A stretch of 64,000 bases of DNA from DATKDF01 sp963752045 (GTDB taxonomy: Bacteria > Acidobacteriota > Vicinamibacteria > Vicinamibacterales > SCN-69-37): the NCBI GenBank assembly GCA_963752045.1, contig CAVVWN010000014.1, positions 310,001 to 374,000 on the forward strand. The letters are read 5' to 3'. A program made the translations under genes and the position numbers. Positions 45,146 through 54,263 of this stretch are shown here, in pieces (within the stretch, counting starts at the first letter, position 1; every line of letters begins with the position of its first letter). The notes under the pieces are model-generated. The model did no database searches. It saw only the letters and a program-made list of their open reading frames with translations, and was not told the origin of the DNA.

Positions 45146-46465
45146 TTATCGAACGCCTGAGGTCGGCGGAAGCGCGCCGTCGACCGTGTACATGATTCCC
45201 GTGTACTGCATCTCTTCCCAGGTCTGGTCGCCCCAGCGCACGTCGACCGTCGGATCCGGGTTGTGCGGGTTCTTCGCCGAGTTGTCGTACCAGGCCGAGG
45301 AGACGATCGTCGCGCCCTCGGGTACGGCCAGTGGTTTCGCGAACATGTAGTACGTCTGCCAGTTGAAGTCGTAGCCTGGCACGTCGAGGATCTTCTCCGT
45401 TCGGCCGTCGGGGTAGATCAGGTTGTACTCCCACCGGACGCCGCGCAGGTGCGTGTGCGGGAACAGCCCTCGGACGTGGGCGTCCGCCGTGAAGGTGACC
45501 TCGGCATCGACGCGATGGCCGCTTGCGCCTGCGGGAATCACGAAGCGTCCGTTGATGAACGAACCGGCGCGCATCTCGGTCGTCGGCGGTGTCTTTGCGA
45601 ACACGAAACCGACGCTCGATCGGTCGGTCATCGCCGTTCCGCTGGCGGTGTAGTGCATCTGGAACGTCAGCACGGCGCCTTTTCGGATCTGGATGGCCGT
45701 ACCGGGCTCGAACACGGTGGCATTCCACCCGGGCGCCATCGTCGCGACGAGCGACCCGAGGCGACGCGGCTGCGAGCGTTCGGTGCCAGGCGGCGGGGGC
45801 GGTGGCTCCGGCGTGCCCTGGTCTCTCCGCCCCTGGAGCACGCGCGGACGCGCCGGGCCAGAACCTTCGGGCTCGCGGGCGTACAGAAGAATGTGGTGCA
45901 CCACCGCTCGCGCGTCAGGGCGAAGCTCGACGGCCTGAATCCACTTGTCTTCAGTGAAGTTGGTGGCCACCTCGAAGTACTGGTAGTCGATGGTCCCTTG
46001 CGCAGGCACGTCGAACGACTCTGGCAGCTCGAACACCGCGTCGGGTTCGCCGATCGTCCATCCCTCCGTGTGGGTCGGCTGCGGCGGGAGGTCCGTGTCG
46101 TCGCCACGGGGCGCTCCGGCGTCGACCCATCGGATGAGGGTGGCCTTTTCGGCGTCGCTCAGGCGACGGTCGTTCATGAACGTGCCTGCCGGCGCATTCG
46201 CGTGCCACGGTGGCATGTGGCCGGCTTCGACTTCTTCCTTGATCGACGACGCGTACGGCCGGACGTCGGCATAGGTCAGCAGTGACATCGGCCCGATTTC
46301 ACCCGGGCGGTGGCAGCCGGTGCAGTTCTTGAAGAGAATCGGCGCGACGTCCTTCGTGTAGGTGGGCGCAGGGCCCTGCGCACCTTGCACGTCACTCGTG
46401 AGCCAGTAACCCCCGCACCACAGACCTGCCACCACCGCGACAATCGCGGCCCGCCCGAACGTCAT
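45146..46465 (-). CDS. Haem c - copper type II (PHM-like) monooxygenase-family protein, paralogue
   Basis: 439 residues. Signal peptide (AAIVAVVAGLWCGGYWL), haem site C48-T-G-C51-H52, and the same long conserved block as its neighbour. All copper ligands are kept: H190-H191 (AVVHHILLY), H271 (QMHYTASG), H337-x-H339 (FPHTHLRG) and M419 (WEEMQYT). A proline run (residues 221-226) is its main difference. It is the first gene of the group of three; a GGGGAGGGG ribosome site lies before ATG 46465 and a TAGCAT hexamer about 35 bases upstream. A tandem duplicate of the 43801 gene. Confidence 0.82.
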   Translation of the reverse strand: MTFGRAAIVAVVAGLWCGGYWLTSDVQGAQGPAPTYTKDVAPILFKNCTGCHRPGEIGPMSLLTYADVRPYASSIKEEVEAGHMPPWHANAPAGTFMNDRRLSDAEKATLIRWVDAGAPRGDDTDLPPQPTHTEGWTIGEPDAVFELPESFDVPAQGTIDYQYFEVATNFTEDKWIQAVELRPDARAVVHHILLYAREPEGSGPARPRVLQGRRDQGTPEPPPPPPGTERSQPRRLGSLVATMAPGWNATVFEPGTAIQIRKGAVLTFQMHYTASGTAMTDRSSVGFVFAKTPPTTEMRAGSFINGRFVIPAGASGHRVDAEVTFTADAHVRGLFPHTHLRGVRWEYNLIYPDGRTEKILDVPGYDFNWQTYYMFAKPLAVPEGATIVSSAWYDNSAKNPHNPDPTVDVRWGDQTWEEMQYTGIMYTVDGALPPTSGVR

Positions 46466-46527
46466 AGCCCCTCCCCGAAGAACGAGTTGATTGCGCCTAT
46501 GCTAGCACCAGCGGGCAACCCGAGAAC

Positions 46528-46797
46528 AACCATGGAGACGTGGAGGTACTGGAGCACGACTTCGTCACGCACCCTGGCCAGGCTGTTGAGCGGCTGACAG
46601 CCGGAATGAGTCGCCGTGAGCACCGGGTCGCGACTCATTCCGGCTGTCAGCCGCTCAACAGGCCGGCCGAAGGCCGGCGGGCTCCGCCCGCTGGCCAGGG
46701 TGCCTGAGGGCACCAAGGCTGGCGTCACAGGCTCGTCCCTGAAGACTCCACTATCTCCAGTATCTCCACGGTTCATCCGCCTGGCACCTCCATGGTT
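46528..46797. repeat. Large nested foldback (inverted-repeat) element in a 369-bp intergenic gap
   Basis: Four nested pairs of arms are read: 46528-46537/46788-46797 (10 bp), 46545-46554/46755-46764 (9 of 10), 46569-46581/46691-46703 (13 bp perfect) and 46583-46614/46630-46661 (32 bp perfect, 15-base loop). GC palindromes of the GGCCGGC type lie between the last two arms. The gap between the DUF1501 gene and the paralogue gene holds no open frame of note. No transposase is nearby. A MITE/REP-like unit or a structured RNA is possible. Confidence 0.75.
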
Positions 46798-46834
46798 CCA
46801 CGGTCCGGATGAAGCCCACGGGCTCCGCCGAAGA

Positions 46835-48094
46835 TCAGATGAAATTCAATGTGGGCTTACGGAAGTCGCCGCCGAGGATCTGCTGCGAGTTCGTGCCGAG
46901 CCAGTTGTCGAGGACCTGCGCGTAGACGGACCTGAAGTCCGTCTCGAACCGCACGTCGTTGCCGTTGTTCTCGAGGGTGTCCGACGAGGGATTGAGCGAC
47001 GGCGCCGTGCCGTAGAGGCCGCCGCGTACCGGACCGCCGATGGCCATCATGACGGCAGCCGCGCCATGGTCGGTGCCGGCGCTCGTGTTCTCGTTGATGC
47101 GCCGGCCGAACTCGGAGAATTGGACGATGAGCGTGTCGCCGAGGAGTCCCTGGTTCGCCAGGTCTGTGTAGAACGCGCTCACCGCGGCGTCGACCGTGCC
47201 CATGAGGTTCGCGTAGGCACCGTTGACCTGATTGGTGCCCTGACTGGCGTGCGTGTCGAACCCACCGGTCTGCACCCAGAACACCCGGGTTCCGATCCCT
47301 CGCACGATTGCGCCGCCGACGGCCGCGAGCGCCTGTCCCAGCCCGCTCGACGGATAGGTCACGGTCGGCACGTACGAGGCCACCGAGCCGACCCGGTCGA
47401 GCGTCGCCAGCGCTGCCTGCGCGGTGGCGTTGACGAACGAGATGTGCGGACGCTCGGGCGGCAAGTGCGAGGCCATCGCGCTGAGCGCCGCCCTGGAGTA
47501 CGTCGCTTCGGTACCAGTGTTCGGGCTCTGCAGCGCGTATCCAGTGACACTCGGAATCGACGGCACGCCGACCGAATCCGACTTGAGGGCGTGCGGCAAC
47601 TCGCGCACCGTGCTCCAGCCGGCGAGCGGGTCGATGGGAGACGGCAGCGTTTCGAGGTACCGGCCAAGCCACCCTTCACCGGTGGCGTTGGCCGGGTTGG
47701 CGGTCGACCAGATGTCCGTGCCGAGGAAATGCGAGCGGCTCGAATTCGGATAGCCGGTGCGCTGCACGAGAGCGAGGTTACCCTTGTCGTAGATCTGCTT
47801 GAGCCCGGCCAGCCGGGGGTGGAGGCCAAGGGGCTTGCCGCTGCTGTCGCCGCCGATCTGCAGCACGGTACCGGCCGGCACGGCCAGCGTCGGGCGCCGG
47901 CTGTAGTAGAAGGCGTCAGTGTGGGGCACGACCATGCTGAGCGCGTCGTTGCCGCCGGACAGATAGAGCACGACGAGGTTGCGCTGCGACGTGCCCTGCG
48001 CGAGAACCAGGTCCGATAGAAACGCGGGTGCCGCAAACCCCACGGTGAACGCCGAAACGCCGCCTCGGATGAACTCGCGTCGCGTGAATGTCAT
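46835..48094 (-). CDS. DUF1501 protein (sulfatase-fold, Tat-exported)
   Basis: 419 residues. Tat-type start (TRREFIRGGVSAFTVGFAAPAFL). The family opening is NLVVLYLSGGNDALSMVVPHTDAFYYSRRPTLAV, and the closing block is GFDTHASQGTNQVN ... VQFSEFGRRINENTSAGTDHGAA, with the metal-binding-like Asp/His residues of the alkaline phosphatase-like fold. The molecular function is not established. Located 19 bases after the DUF1800 gene, with which it forms the usual pair. Confidence 0.85.
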   Translation of the reverse strand: MTFTRREFIRGGVSAFTVGFAAPAFLSDLVLAQGTSQRNLVVLYLSGGNDALSMVVPHTDAFYYSRRPTLAVPAGTVLQIGGDSSGKPLGLHPRLAGLKQIYDKGNLALVQRTGYPNSSRSHFLGTDIWSTANPANATGEGWLGRYLETLPSPIDPLAGWSTVRELPHALKSDSVGVPSIPSVTGYALQSPNTGTEATYSRAALSAMASHLPPERPHISFVNATAQAALATLDRVGSVASYVPTVTYPSSGLGQALAAVGGAIVRGIGTRVFWVQTGGFDTHASQGTNQVNGAYANLMGTVDAAVSAFYTDLANQGLLGDTLIVQFSEFGRRINENTSAGTDHGAAAVMMAIGGPVRGGLYGTAPSLNPSSDTLENNGNDVRFETDFRSVYAQVLDNWLGTNSQQILGGDFRKPTLNFI

Positions 48095-48113
48095 CGGTGT
48101 CCCACCCGGGCTC

Positions 48114-49586
48114 CTACACGAACTGGTACTCGGCCGACCCGGCCAGCACGTGAAAGAGCCCGGCGCTCTTGGCCAGCAGCTGCGTGTCGGATCCAGTCCA
48201 CGCGCCGCCCGCGCGCACGTAGTCGATCGCCGACTGGTACTCGGCCGGCGTCGGCTGGGGCATCGACAACGACTCGTAGGCGAAGTCCACGAGCTGCTCC
48301 GGCGTGTCGCGATGGGCCCGCGCCGCGTCGCGCAACGCCACGCGTTGATTCGTCGCCAGCTGCGATGCGAAGTTCATGCGCGAGAGCATCGATCCGGTCG
48401 AGAACCAGCCCGCGCCGACCTCCCAGCCGTTCACGTCGGGCGGCTCGTAGAGCTGCTGGCCCATGTTGACCATCGGCGTCAGCGCGTCGTTGACGGAAAA
48501 CCCGAGATAGCCCACTTCCTTGAGCGCGCGCACGACGAACTCGGCCGGCCACGAGTACCGCTGGTGGAAGTGGCGCGGGTCGGCAAACTGCGGCGACGTC
48601 AGCACGGCGCGCATCACGGGCCGCATGCTCGTGTTGTTGGCGAGGTACACGCCGGCGATCGTCGAGACGAACGTCTCGTCGGGCGCCGACGTCTCGCTCA
48701 CGAACCACGTCCAGAGCCGACGCGCCATCCGGCGGGCCGTCTCCGGATGCGTGGCGAGCGCGCGAATGAGGTCCAGGCCATCCTGCATGCCGCCGGTCGC
48801 CGACCGGCCGGCAATGCGGCTCGCATTCGACGAGCCCGACGTGTAGATCGGAAAGCTGAAGTCCTTGGCTTCCGTGTCGTGCTGGGCCGGGTTGTAGAAG
48901 AACTCGTAGGACGCCGTGCCGGCGTCGGCGCCACGAGCCGTGCGCCGCAGGTTCCAGCCGGTGAACACCCGCGCGGCCGCGTACACGTCCTCTTCGGTGT
49001 GAAACCCGACGCCCACCGTGAAGAGCTCCATCAGCTCGCGGCCGAAGTTCTCCTGCGGGGTGCCCTTGAAATTGAGCCGGCCATCGAGCCAGACGAGCAT
49101 CGCCGGATCCTTTGCCACCTCCACGAGGAGGTCCTCGAACCGGCCGAGCGCGAACTGACGGAAGAGCTCAATCTGACCCCGATGCCCCGTTGGATCCTCC
49201 GACGGCTTGGCGGCCATCAGCCGGGTCGCATCGGCGGCCCCGTACACGCCCGCGATCTTGCTGTAGGCCGTCGCGAAGTGATGGTGCCAGACGAGCGCCA
49301 TCCGCTCCTCGAGCGGCGCCGGCGTGTGCACCATGCGGAAGAGCCAGCGCTGGCGCGCCTGGTTGATGTTCGTGTTCGGCGTGAACCGCGCGCCGAGGTT
49401 GATACCGATGTACCCGGGCGTGCCGATGTAGCGATCGACGTCGGTCGCCGCCGGGTTGAAGCCGAGCAACGCGTCGACGAGATAGCGGTCGCTGTAGCTG
49501 CCTGAGTATTTCTCGCGATCGGCCGGAGTGAGGCCGAAACCGGCCCGGCGGAACAGGTGTTCGACGAAGGGAGCCGGACGCGCCAT
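48114..49586 (-). CDS. DUF1800 protein
   Basis: 490 residues. The family opening FVEHLFRRAGFGLTPADREKYS is followed by RMVHTPAPLEERMALVWHHHFATAYSKIAG and AMLVWLDGRLNFKGTPQENFGRELMELFTVG. The C-terminal half holds PPDVNGWEVGAGWFSTGSMLSRMNFA. No signal peptide is obvious. DUF1800 and DUF1501 proteins are always found side by side in planctomycetes and acidobacteria, probably acting together at the cell surface. A TAGCAT hexamer lies about 20 bases before ATG 49586. Confidence 0.85.
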   Translation of the reverse strand: MARPAPFVEHLFRRAGFGLTPADREKYSGSYSDRYLVDALLGFNPAATDVDRYIGTPGYIGINLGARFTPNTNINQARQRWLFRMVHTPAPLEERMALVWHHHFATAYSKIAGVYGAADATRLMAAKPSEDPTGHRGQIELFRQFALGRFEDLLVEVAKDPAMLVWLDGRLNFKGTPQENFGRELMELFTVGVGFHTEEDVYAAARVFTGWNLRRTARGADAGTASYEFFYNPAQHDTEAKDFSFPIYTSGSSNASRIAGRSATGGMQDGLDLIRALATHPETARRMARRLWTWFVSETSAPDETFVSTIAGVYLANNTSMRPVMRAVLTSPQFADPRHFHQRYSWPAEFVVRALKEVGYLGFSVNDALTPMVNMGQQLYEPPDVNGWEVGAGWFSTGSMLSRMNFASQLATNQRVALRDAARAHRDTPEQLVDFAYESLSMPQPTPAEYQSAIDYVRAGGAWTGSDTQLLAKSAGLFHVLAGSAEYQFV

Positions 49587-49696
49587 ATGGCTTTCGGAAC
49601 GGCTAATGCTAGCAGAACCGCAGGCCGGCGACGAGCGACAATACCGTAAGCGCGCAGGTACTCGGGGGCGGCATGAACGCGTCGGCCGTCACCCGT

Positions 49697-49702
49697 TAGA
49701 AT
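49697..49702 (+). promoter_or_regulatory. -10-like hexamer before the cupredoxin gene
   Basis: TAGAAT lies eleven bases before ATG 49714, suggesting a leader of only a few bases. Confidence 0.38.
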
Positions 49703-49713
49703 GACCGTCTGCC

Positions 49714-50100
49714 ATGTTGAAGCGGACTGCGCTCGGGGCCCTCACCGCCGGCTCGTTCCTCGTCGCCGCGTGCGGCGGCTCGGACACACCCACGACCCCG
49801 ACACAACCACCAGTCTCGACGACGACGATCACGATCACGACGGCCGGCGTGACGCCGAAGAACATCGAGGTCGCCCTCGGCGCCCGGGTCCGCTTCGTCA
49901 ACAACGACACGCGTGCGCACAACATGACCTCCGACCCGCACCCGGACCACACCGACTGCCCGGAAATCAACCAGGCCGGGTTCCTCCAGCCCGGGCAATC
50001 ACGGGAGACGGGCAATCTGGTCCAGGCGCGCACGTGCGGCTTTCACGACCACGACAATCCGACTAACGCGGCCCTGCGTGGGTCGATCACGATCAAATGA
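49714..50100 (+). CDS. Cupredoxin lipoprotein (plastocyanin-like)
   Basis: 128 residues with a lipobox VAAC (C20) after MLKRTALGALTAGSFL, then a Thr/Pro linker. The fold is a beta-barrel: TITTAGVTPKNIEVALGARVRFVNND. The copper ligands are probably H69 (TRAHNMTSD), C108 and H111 (CGFHDHD), the typical C-x2-H spacing, without the usual downstream methionine. It likely moves electrons at the periplasmic face. The last bases overlap the next gene (ATGA). Confidence 0.75.
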   Translation: MLKRTALGALTAGSFLVAACGGSDTPTTPTQPPVSTTTITITTAGVTPKNIEVALGARVRFVNNDTRAHNMTSDPHPDHTDCPEINQAGFLQPGQSRETGNLVQARTCGFHDHDNPTNAALRGSITIK

Positions 50101-50627
50101 CCACACTCCGCACCTCGGTCTTTCTCGCAACGGCGCTCTTCGCCGTGGTCGTGCCAGCGGCCGCACAGCCAAGGCCCGTCACCGTGGCGTTCGGCGCGAC
50201 CTACTTCCGGGAACAGCCACCAGGCGACTTTCCGGCCGAGACCTACGACACGGGCTGGGCCGTCTCGGTCGGCGACACCATCTGGAAGGGCCTCGGCGCG
50301 GTGTTCGATGCCGGAGCCAACAAGCGGACCAACTTCTTCGACGAGGAGCAGAAGCTCACCTACTACCTCTTCGGCGCCCGTTACGACATCACGGAGTCAG
50401 GCTGGCTGCGAACGTACGGGCAGGTCCTCTTCGGACGCGAGACGTTCACCGAACCCGGGTTCACCGAGCACGGATTCGCGATTCAGCCGGGCGGCGGCAT
50501 CGACGTCTACGTCTGGCACGGCATCGGCGGACGCCTCCAGGTGGACTACCGGATCACCGACTACGACGAAGCAAGGTTCAAGGACTGGCGCGTGTTCTTC
50601 GGCGGCGTCGCAGCATTCGGCTGGTAG
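50097..50627 (+). CDS. Small outer-membrane beta-barrel protein
   Basis: 176 residues with a signal peptide (VFLATALFAVVVPAAA). Alternating beta strands such as PVTVAFGATYFREQ, GWAVSVGDTIWKGLGAVFDAGANK, LTYYLFGARYDITES and GGIDVYVWHGIGGRLQVDYRIT fit an eight-stranded barrel of the OmpA/OmpX size. The last residues AAFGW include the terminal aromatic. ATG 50097 overlaps the cupredoxin stop. Confidence 0.6.
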   Translation: MTTLRTSVFLATALFAVVVPAAAQPRPVTVAFGATYFREQPPGDFPAETYDTGWAVSVGDTIWKGLGAVFDAGANKRTNFFDEEQKLTYYLFGARYDITESGWLRTYGQVLFGRETFTEPGFTEHGFAIQPGGGIDVYVWHGIGGRLQVDYRITDYDEARFKDWRVFFGGVAAFGW

Positions 50628-50643
50628 GCAAGATGATCGACGG

Positions 50644-51537
50644 ATGAGCGAACGAGGCATCGCGCCCCCCGGTCATCGCCTGCCGCACGGCACGCGTGTG
50701 GGACGCGTCACGCTGCAGGTCGCCGACCTCGACCGTTCGCTCGCCTTCTACCGCGACCTCGTCGGCTTCGAGGTGCTCGACCGTTCGACAATGAGTGGCC
50801 GGGCGGCGGTCCTCGGGCCGACGGCGCGCTCCGAGGACCTGATCGTCCTGCACGAAAAGCCGGGCGTCCGGCCGGTACCGCGCCGGGGCCTCCTCGGCCT
50901 CTACCACTTCGCCCTGCTCCTGCCCGACCGCGGTTCGCTCGGACGATTCGTCCGGCATGCCGGCGACCTTGACATCCCGATGGGTTCGGCCGACCACCTG
51001 GTGAGCGAGGCCCTGTACCTCACCGACCCGGACGGCCTGGGGATGGAGATCTACGCGGACCGGGCGCGGAGCACCTGGGGCCTTCGCAATGGCGAGTACG
51101 TGATGGCCGTCGACCCGCTCGACATCGGGAGCCTCCTCCCGGCTGCCGGTGACGAGCTCTGGCGCGGAGTACCGGCCGGCTCGACCATCGGCCACGTCCA
51201 CTTTCACGTGGGCGATCTCGCCCGCGCCGAGGCCTTCTACCACCGGGGCCTCGGCTTCGACAAAGTCGCGTGGAGTTTTCCGGGCGCGCTCTTCGTCTCG
51301 GCCGGCGGCTATCACCACCACGTGGGCCTGAACACCTGGGCCGCTGGCGCGCCGGCGGCCTCGGAGACCGACGCGCGGCTGCTCGAATGGAGCCTCGTGC
51401 TGCCGGACGACGACGACGTGGAGCGGGCCGTCCGGAGCCTCTCGGAGGCCGGCTTCGAGCCCGCGCCGGCGAGCGCCGGCACGGCCGTTGCTGATCCGTG
51501 GGGCATCCGCGTGAGGCTCGTCGGCAAGTCCGGGTAG
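50644..51537 (+). CDS. VOC family protein, ring-cleavage dioxygenase-like (two glyoxalase modules)
   Basis: 297 residues. There are two copies of the VOC fold: RVTLQVADLDRSLAFYRDLVGFEVL (residues about 20-140) and GHVHFHVGDLARAEAFYHRGLGFDKV (about 180-295). The likely metal residues are His in LYHFALLLPDRG and HVHFHVGD, with an acidic residue in DPDGLGMEIYADR. The closest types are CatE-like catechol 2,3-dioxygenases and similar proteins of unknown substrate. Located 16 bases after the barrel gene. Confidence 0.72.
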   Translation: MSERGIAPPGHRLPHGTRVGRVTLQVADLDRSLAFYRDLVGFEVLDRSTMSGRAAVLGPTARSEDLIVLHEKPGVRPVPRRGLLGLYHFALLLPDRGSLGRFVRHAGDLDIPMGSADHLVSEALYLTDPDGLGMEIYADRARSTWGLRNGEYVMAVDPLDIGSLLPAAGDELWRGVPAGSTIGHVHFHVGDLARAEAFYHRGLGFDKVAWSFPGALFVSAGGYHHHVGLNTWAAGAPAASETDARLLEWSLVLPDDDDVERAVRSLSEAGFEPAPASAGTAVADPWGIRVRLVGKSG

Positions 51538-51697
51538 CGACGCCGGCCCGTCGCCGTCCGGTGGTGAAATTCGACGCTCGCTGGTCGTTTTCCGCACCCT
51601 GCCGCCAGGCCGGCGTCCGTCACGAGGCAGACCGGCTGGCGGCTCCGGTACGCGGTTTGCTCCAATAATCCAGTACGCCAGAGGGGAGGGCGCAGTC

Positions 51698-52060
51698 ATG
51701 AGACGCTTCCTCGGATTCCTGGTGGGCGCGGCCATCCTCAGCATGCCGCTCACGGTGAGCGCGCACCATCACCTCAATCACCAGTTCTTCATCTACTGCG
51801 GGTACAGCACGAACTACATGCCGGACGCACACGTGACGATCTCGTACGCCGGCGGCTCGCAGTCGGGCATGGCCAGGTCTCCACACGGCGACATTACGTT
51901 CAGACTGCCAGGTGAAGTGACCGAGGCCCAACTAATCGTCACCTACGACGGGTACTGCCCCTTTGACGAACAGATCCAGCTGTCGGAGAGGCCCAGGAAG
52001 GGCGGACGCGGCTACTGGATCGGCATCTATCCGGGATGCCAGCCCGAACCGCAGCGTTGA
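51698..52060 (+). CDS. Small secreted protein of unknown function
   Basis: 120 residues with a signal peptide (LGFLVGAAILSMPLTVSAHHH). The mature part starts with a histidine cluster (HHHLNH) and has three cysteines (IYCGYS, DGYCPF, YPGCQP) in a beta-rich chain. A GAGGGGAGGG ribosome site lies before ATG 51698, and CAATAATCC further upstream could be a promoter. No family recognised; a metal-binding role is suggested only by the histidines. Confidence 0.5.
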   Translation: MRRFLGFLVGAAILSMPLTVSAHHHLNHQFFIYCGYSTNYMPDAHVTISYAGGSQSGMARSPHGDITFRLPGEVTEAQLIVTYDGYCPFDEQIQLSERPRKGGRGYWIGIYPGCQPEPQR

Positions 52061-52100
52061 GGTATCGCCGGGTCACGATTCGTGGCACGATTGCAGAATC

Positions 52101-54260
52101 GTGGCCACGCGGCCCCGGCCCGCTTCCGAACGCTCCGTGCCCTCCGGCTATCCCTGTGCGTCCCTGACCGTCGTCCTGGTCCGCCCGACGCGCTATGACG
52201 AGGACGGTTACGTGGTGCGGCACTGGCGTGGCACGCTTCCGAGCAACACGCTGAGCTGCCTGAACGGACTGACCAACGACGCGGTGGCGAGCGGCGCGCT
52301 CGGCACGCTCCCGGTCGAGGTCCTCGCCTTCGACGAGGCGGTGGACCGTATCGATCCGCGCCGGCTGGGCCGTAGGCTCAGACGGCCCGGCGCGCGCGTG
52401 CTCGTGGCGCTCGCCGGCGTCCAGACCAACCAGTTCCCGCGCGCCTGCGACCTCGGGCGCGCGTTCCTCGCCGAAGGCTTCGACGTGATGATGGGCGGAT
52501 TCCACGTCAGCGGCTCGACGGCCACCGCTCACGCGATCACTCCCGAGTGCCAGGCCGCTCTCGACGCGGGCATCACGCTCGTGCTCGGCGAGGTGGAGGA
52601 CCATTGGACGCAGCTGCTCAAGGACGCCGCGGCCGGACGCCTCGAGCCGCTGTACGACTTCCTGCAGGTGCCGCCAGATCTTCAGGCCAAGCCCCTGCCG
52701 AAAGTCTCGCTGCGGCTGCAGAAGAAGTTCGCGGTGCGCGGTTACGGGACGATTGACGCCGGGCGCGGCTGTCCGTTCACCTGCTCGTTCTGCACCATCA
52801 TCAACGTGCAGGGCCGGACGATGCGGAGCCGCGGCGCGGCGCACATCATCGATCACATCCGGTCGCACTATCGCATCGACGGCGGGAAGGGCATCAACCA
52901 CTACTTCTTCACCGACGACAACTTCTCGCGCAACCCCGAGTGGGAAGCGATCTTCGACGGCCTGATCGAGCTTCGCGAGCGCGAGGGCATGGCCATCGAC
53001 TTCATGATGCAGGTCGACACGCAGGCGCCGCGCATCCCGCGATTCGTCGAGAAGGCGGCGCGCGCCGGGTGCGTGCAGGTGTTCATCGGCATGGAGTCGC
53101 TGCGCGACGACAACCTGAAGGCAGCCAGCAAGCGGCAGAACAAGGTGAACGGGTATCGCGACCTCATCGCCACCTGGCACGAGGCGGGCGTCCTCTGCCA
53201 TGTCGGGTTCATCATCGGGTTCCCGCACGACACGTACGACCGAATCATGGAGGACGTGCGAACCCTTCGCGACGAACTGCTCGTGGACCAGGCATCGTTC
53301 TTCGTGCTCACGCCGCTGCCGGGCTCGCGCGATCACCGCGAGGCGGTCGATGCCGGGGTTCCGATGGACCCCGACTTCAACAACTTCGACTCGTTCCGGG
53401 TCGTGACGCCGCATCCGCGCATGTCCGACGACGACTGGATGCGCGCGTACCGCGACGCCTGGACGTCGTTCTATTCGCTCGAGCACATGCGCCAGGCGCT
53501 GCTCCGCCAGAATCCGCATACCTACTGGGGCATGCTCAAGTGTTTCCTCTGGTACCGCGCGTCGATGGTGGAGGGCACGCACCCGATGGTGACGGGTTTC
53601 GTGCGGCTCAAGGACCGCCGGTCGCGCAGGCCCGGCCTGCCGCTCGAGAGCCGGTGGGCGTTCGCGCGCCGAAGGGCGCGCGACCTGACCTCGCTCGTGG
53701 TCGGCTACGGCAAGCTCGTCCTGGAAATGCAGGAGCTCTGGCTGTCGACGCGCATTCGCCACGACGAGTACGCCTTCGCCGGCGACCTGCGCGCGTTCAG
53801 GCAGAAGGCCGCGGCCGCGCTCGACATCAAGACCGGCTGGGGCCGTATGCATGCGGCGCTCGCCCAGCGGCTCGACGAGCTGCGAGCCTCGGCCGAAGCG
53901 CCCGCCGCGCGCGTGAGCGCCGCGATGACCGACCGGCTCGACGCGCTCAAGCAGGCGCTCGGCACGCGGGCCGATGGCCTGGCGCGCGCCGCGGCCGCGA
54001 CGCGGGAGCTCCGCCTCCCGAGCTTGCCGCCGCTCAGGCCGCCGTCCGTGGTGCGCCGAGCTGCGCGGCGCGTGAACCTGTTTCACGCGCCGAGTCTCGA
54101 GGCGCGGCGGGCGCTCACGGCCTATTGGCAGCAGACGTCGGCAGACCTGCGCTCCTGGCGCGTGTGGCGCCTCAATCCATTTGTGCTGGCCTGGAACGGC
54201 GCCCGCGACGTGAAGAACACCATCGTGTTCTTCACCGTGATGGCACTGGAGCGCTACTGA
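52101..54260 (+). CDS. B12-binding radical SAM protein with long helical C-terminus
   Basis: About 719 residues from GTG 52101 (another GTG about 12 codons further on is possible). Residues 20-170 form a cobalamin-binding-like domain (LTVVLVRPTRYDEDGY, ALAGVQTNQFPRACDLGRAFLAEGFDVMMGGFHVSG). The radical SAM site is C224-x3-C228-x2-C231 (GRGCPFTCSFCTI), followed by FFTDDNFSRNPEW and FIGMESLRDDN. The C-terminal 250 residues are helical, with a repeated RLDELRAS/RLDALKQAL pattern suggestive of a coiled coil. The reaction is unknown. It ends four bases before the convergent rhomboid stop. Confidence 0.78.
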   Translation: MATRPRPASERSVPSGYPCASLTVVLVRPTRYDEDGYVVRHWRGTLPSNTLSCLNGLTNDAVASGALGTLPVEVLAFDEAVDRIDPRRLGRRLRRPGARVLVALAGVQTNQFPRACDLGRAFLAEGFDVMMGGFHVSGSTATAHAITPECQAALDAGITLVLGEVEDHWTQLLKDAAAGRLEPLYDFLQVPPDLQAKPLPKVSLRLQKKFAVRGYGTIDAGRGCPFTCSFCTIINVQGRTMRSRGAAHIIDHIRSHYRIDGGKGINHYFFTDDNFSRNPEWEAIFDGLIELREREGMAIDFMMQVDTQAPRIPRFVEKAARAGCVQVFIGMESLRDDNLKAASKRQNKVNGYRDLIATWHEAGVLCHVGFIIGFPHDTYDRIMEDVRTLRDELLVDQASFFVLTPLPGSRDHREAVDAGVPMDPDFNNFDSFRVVTPHPRMSDDDWMRAYRDAWTSFYSLEHMRQALLRQNPHTYWGMLKCFLWYRASMVEGTHPMVTGFVRLKDRRSRRPGLPLESRWAFARRRARDLTSLVVGYGKLVLEMQELWLSTRIRHDEYAFAGDLRAFRQKAAAALDIKTGWGRMHAALAQRLDELRASAEAPAARVSAAMTDRLDALKQALGTRADGLARAAAATRELRLPSLPPLRPPSVVRRAARRVNLFHAPSLEARRALTAYWQQTSADLRSWRVWRLNPFVLAWNGARDVKNTIVFFTVMALERY

Positions 54261-54263
54261 GCG

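Noticed and set aside
46528..46797. Insertion sequence with terminal inverted repeats
   Set aside because: No transposase fits inside; the arms are nested around a central loop, so a foldback element is the better description.
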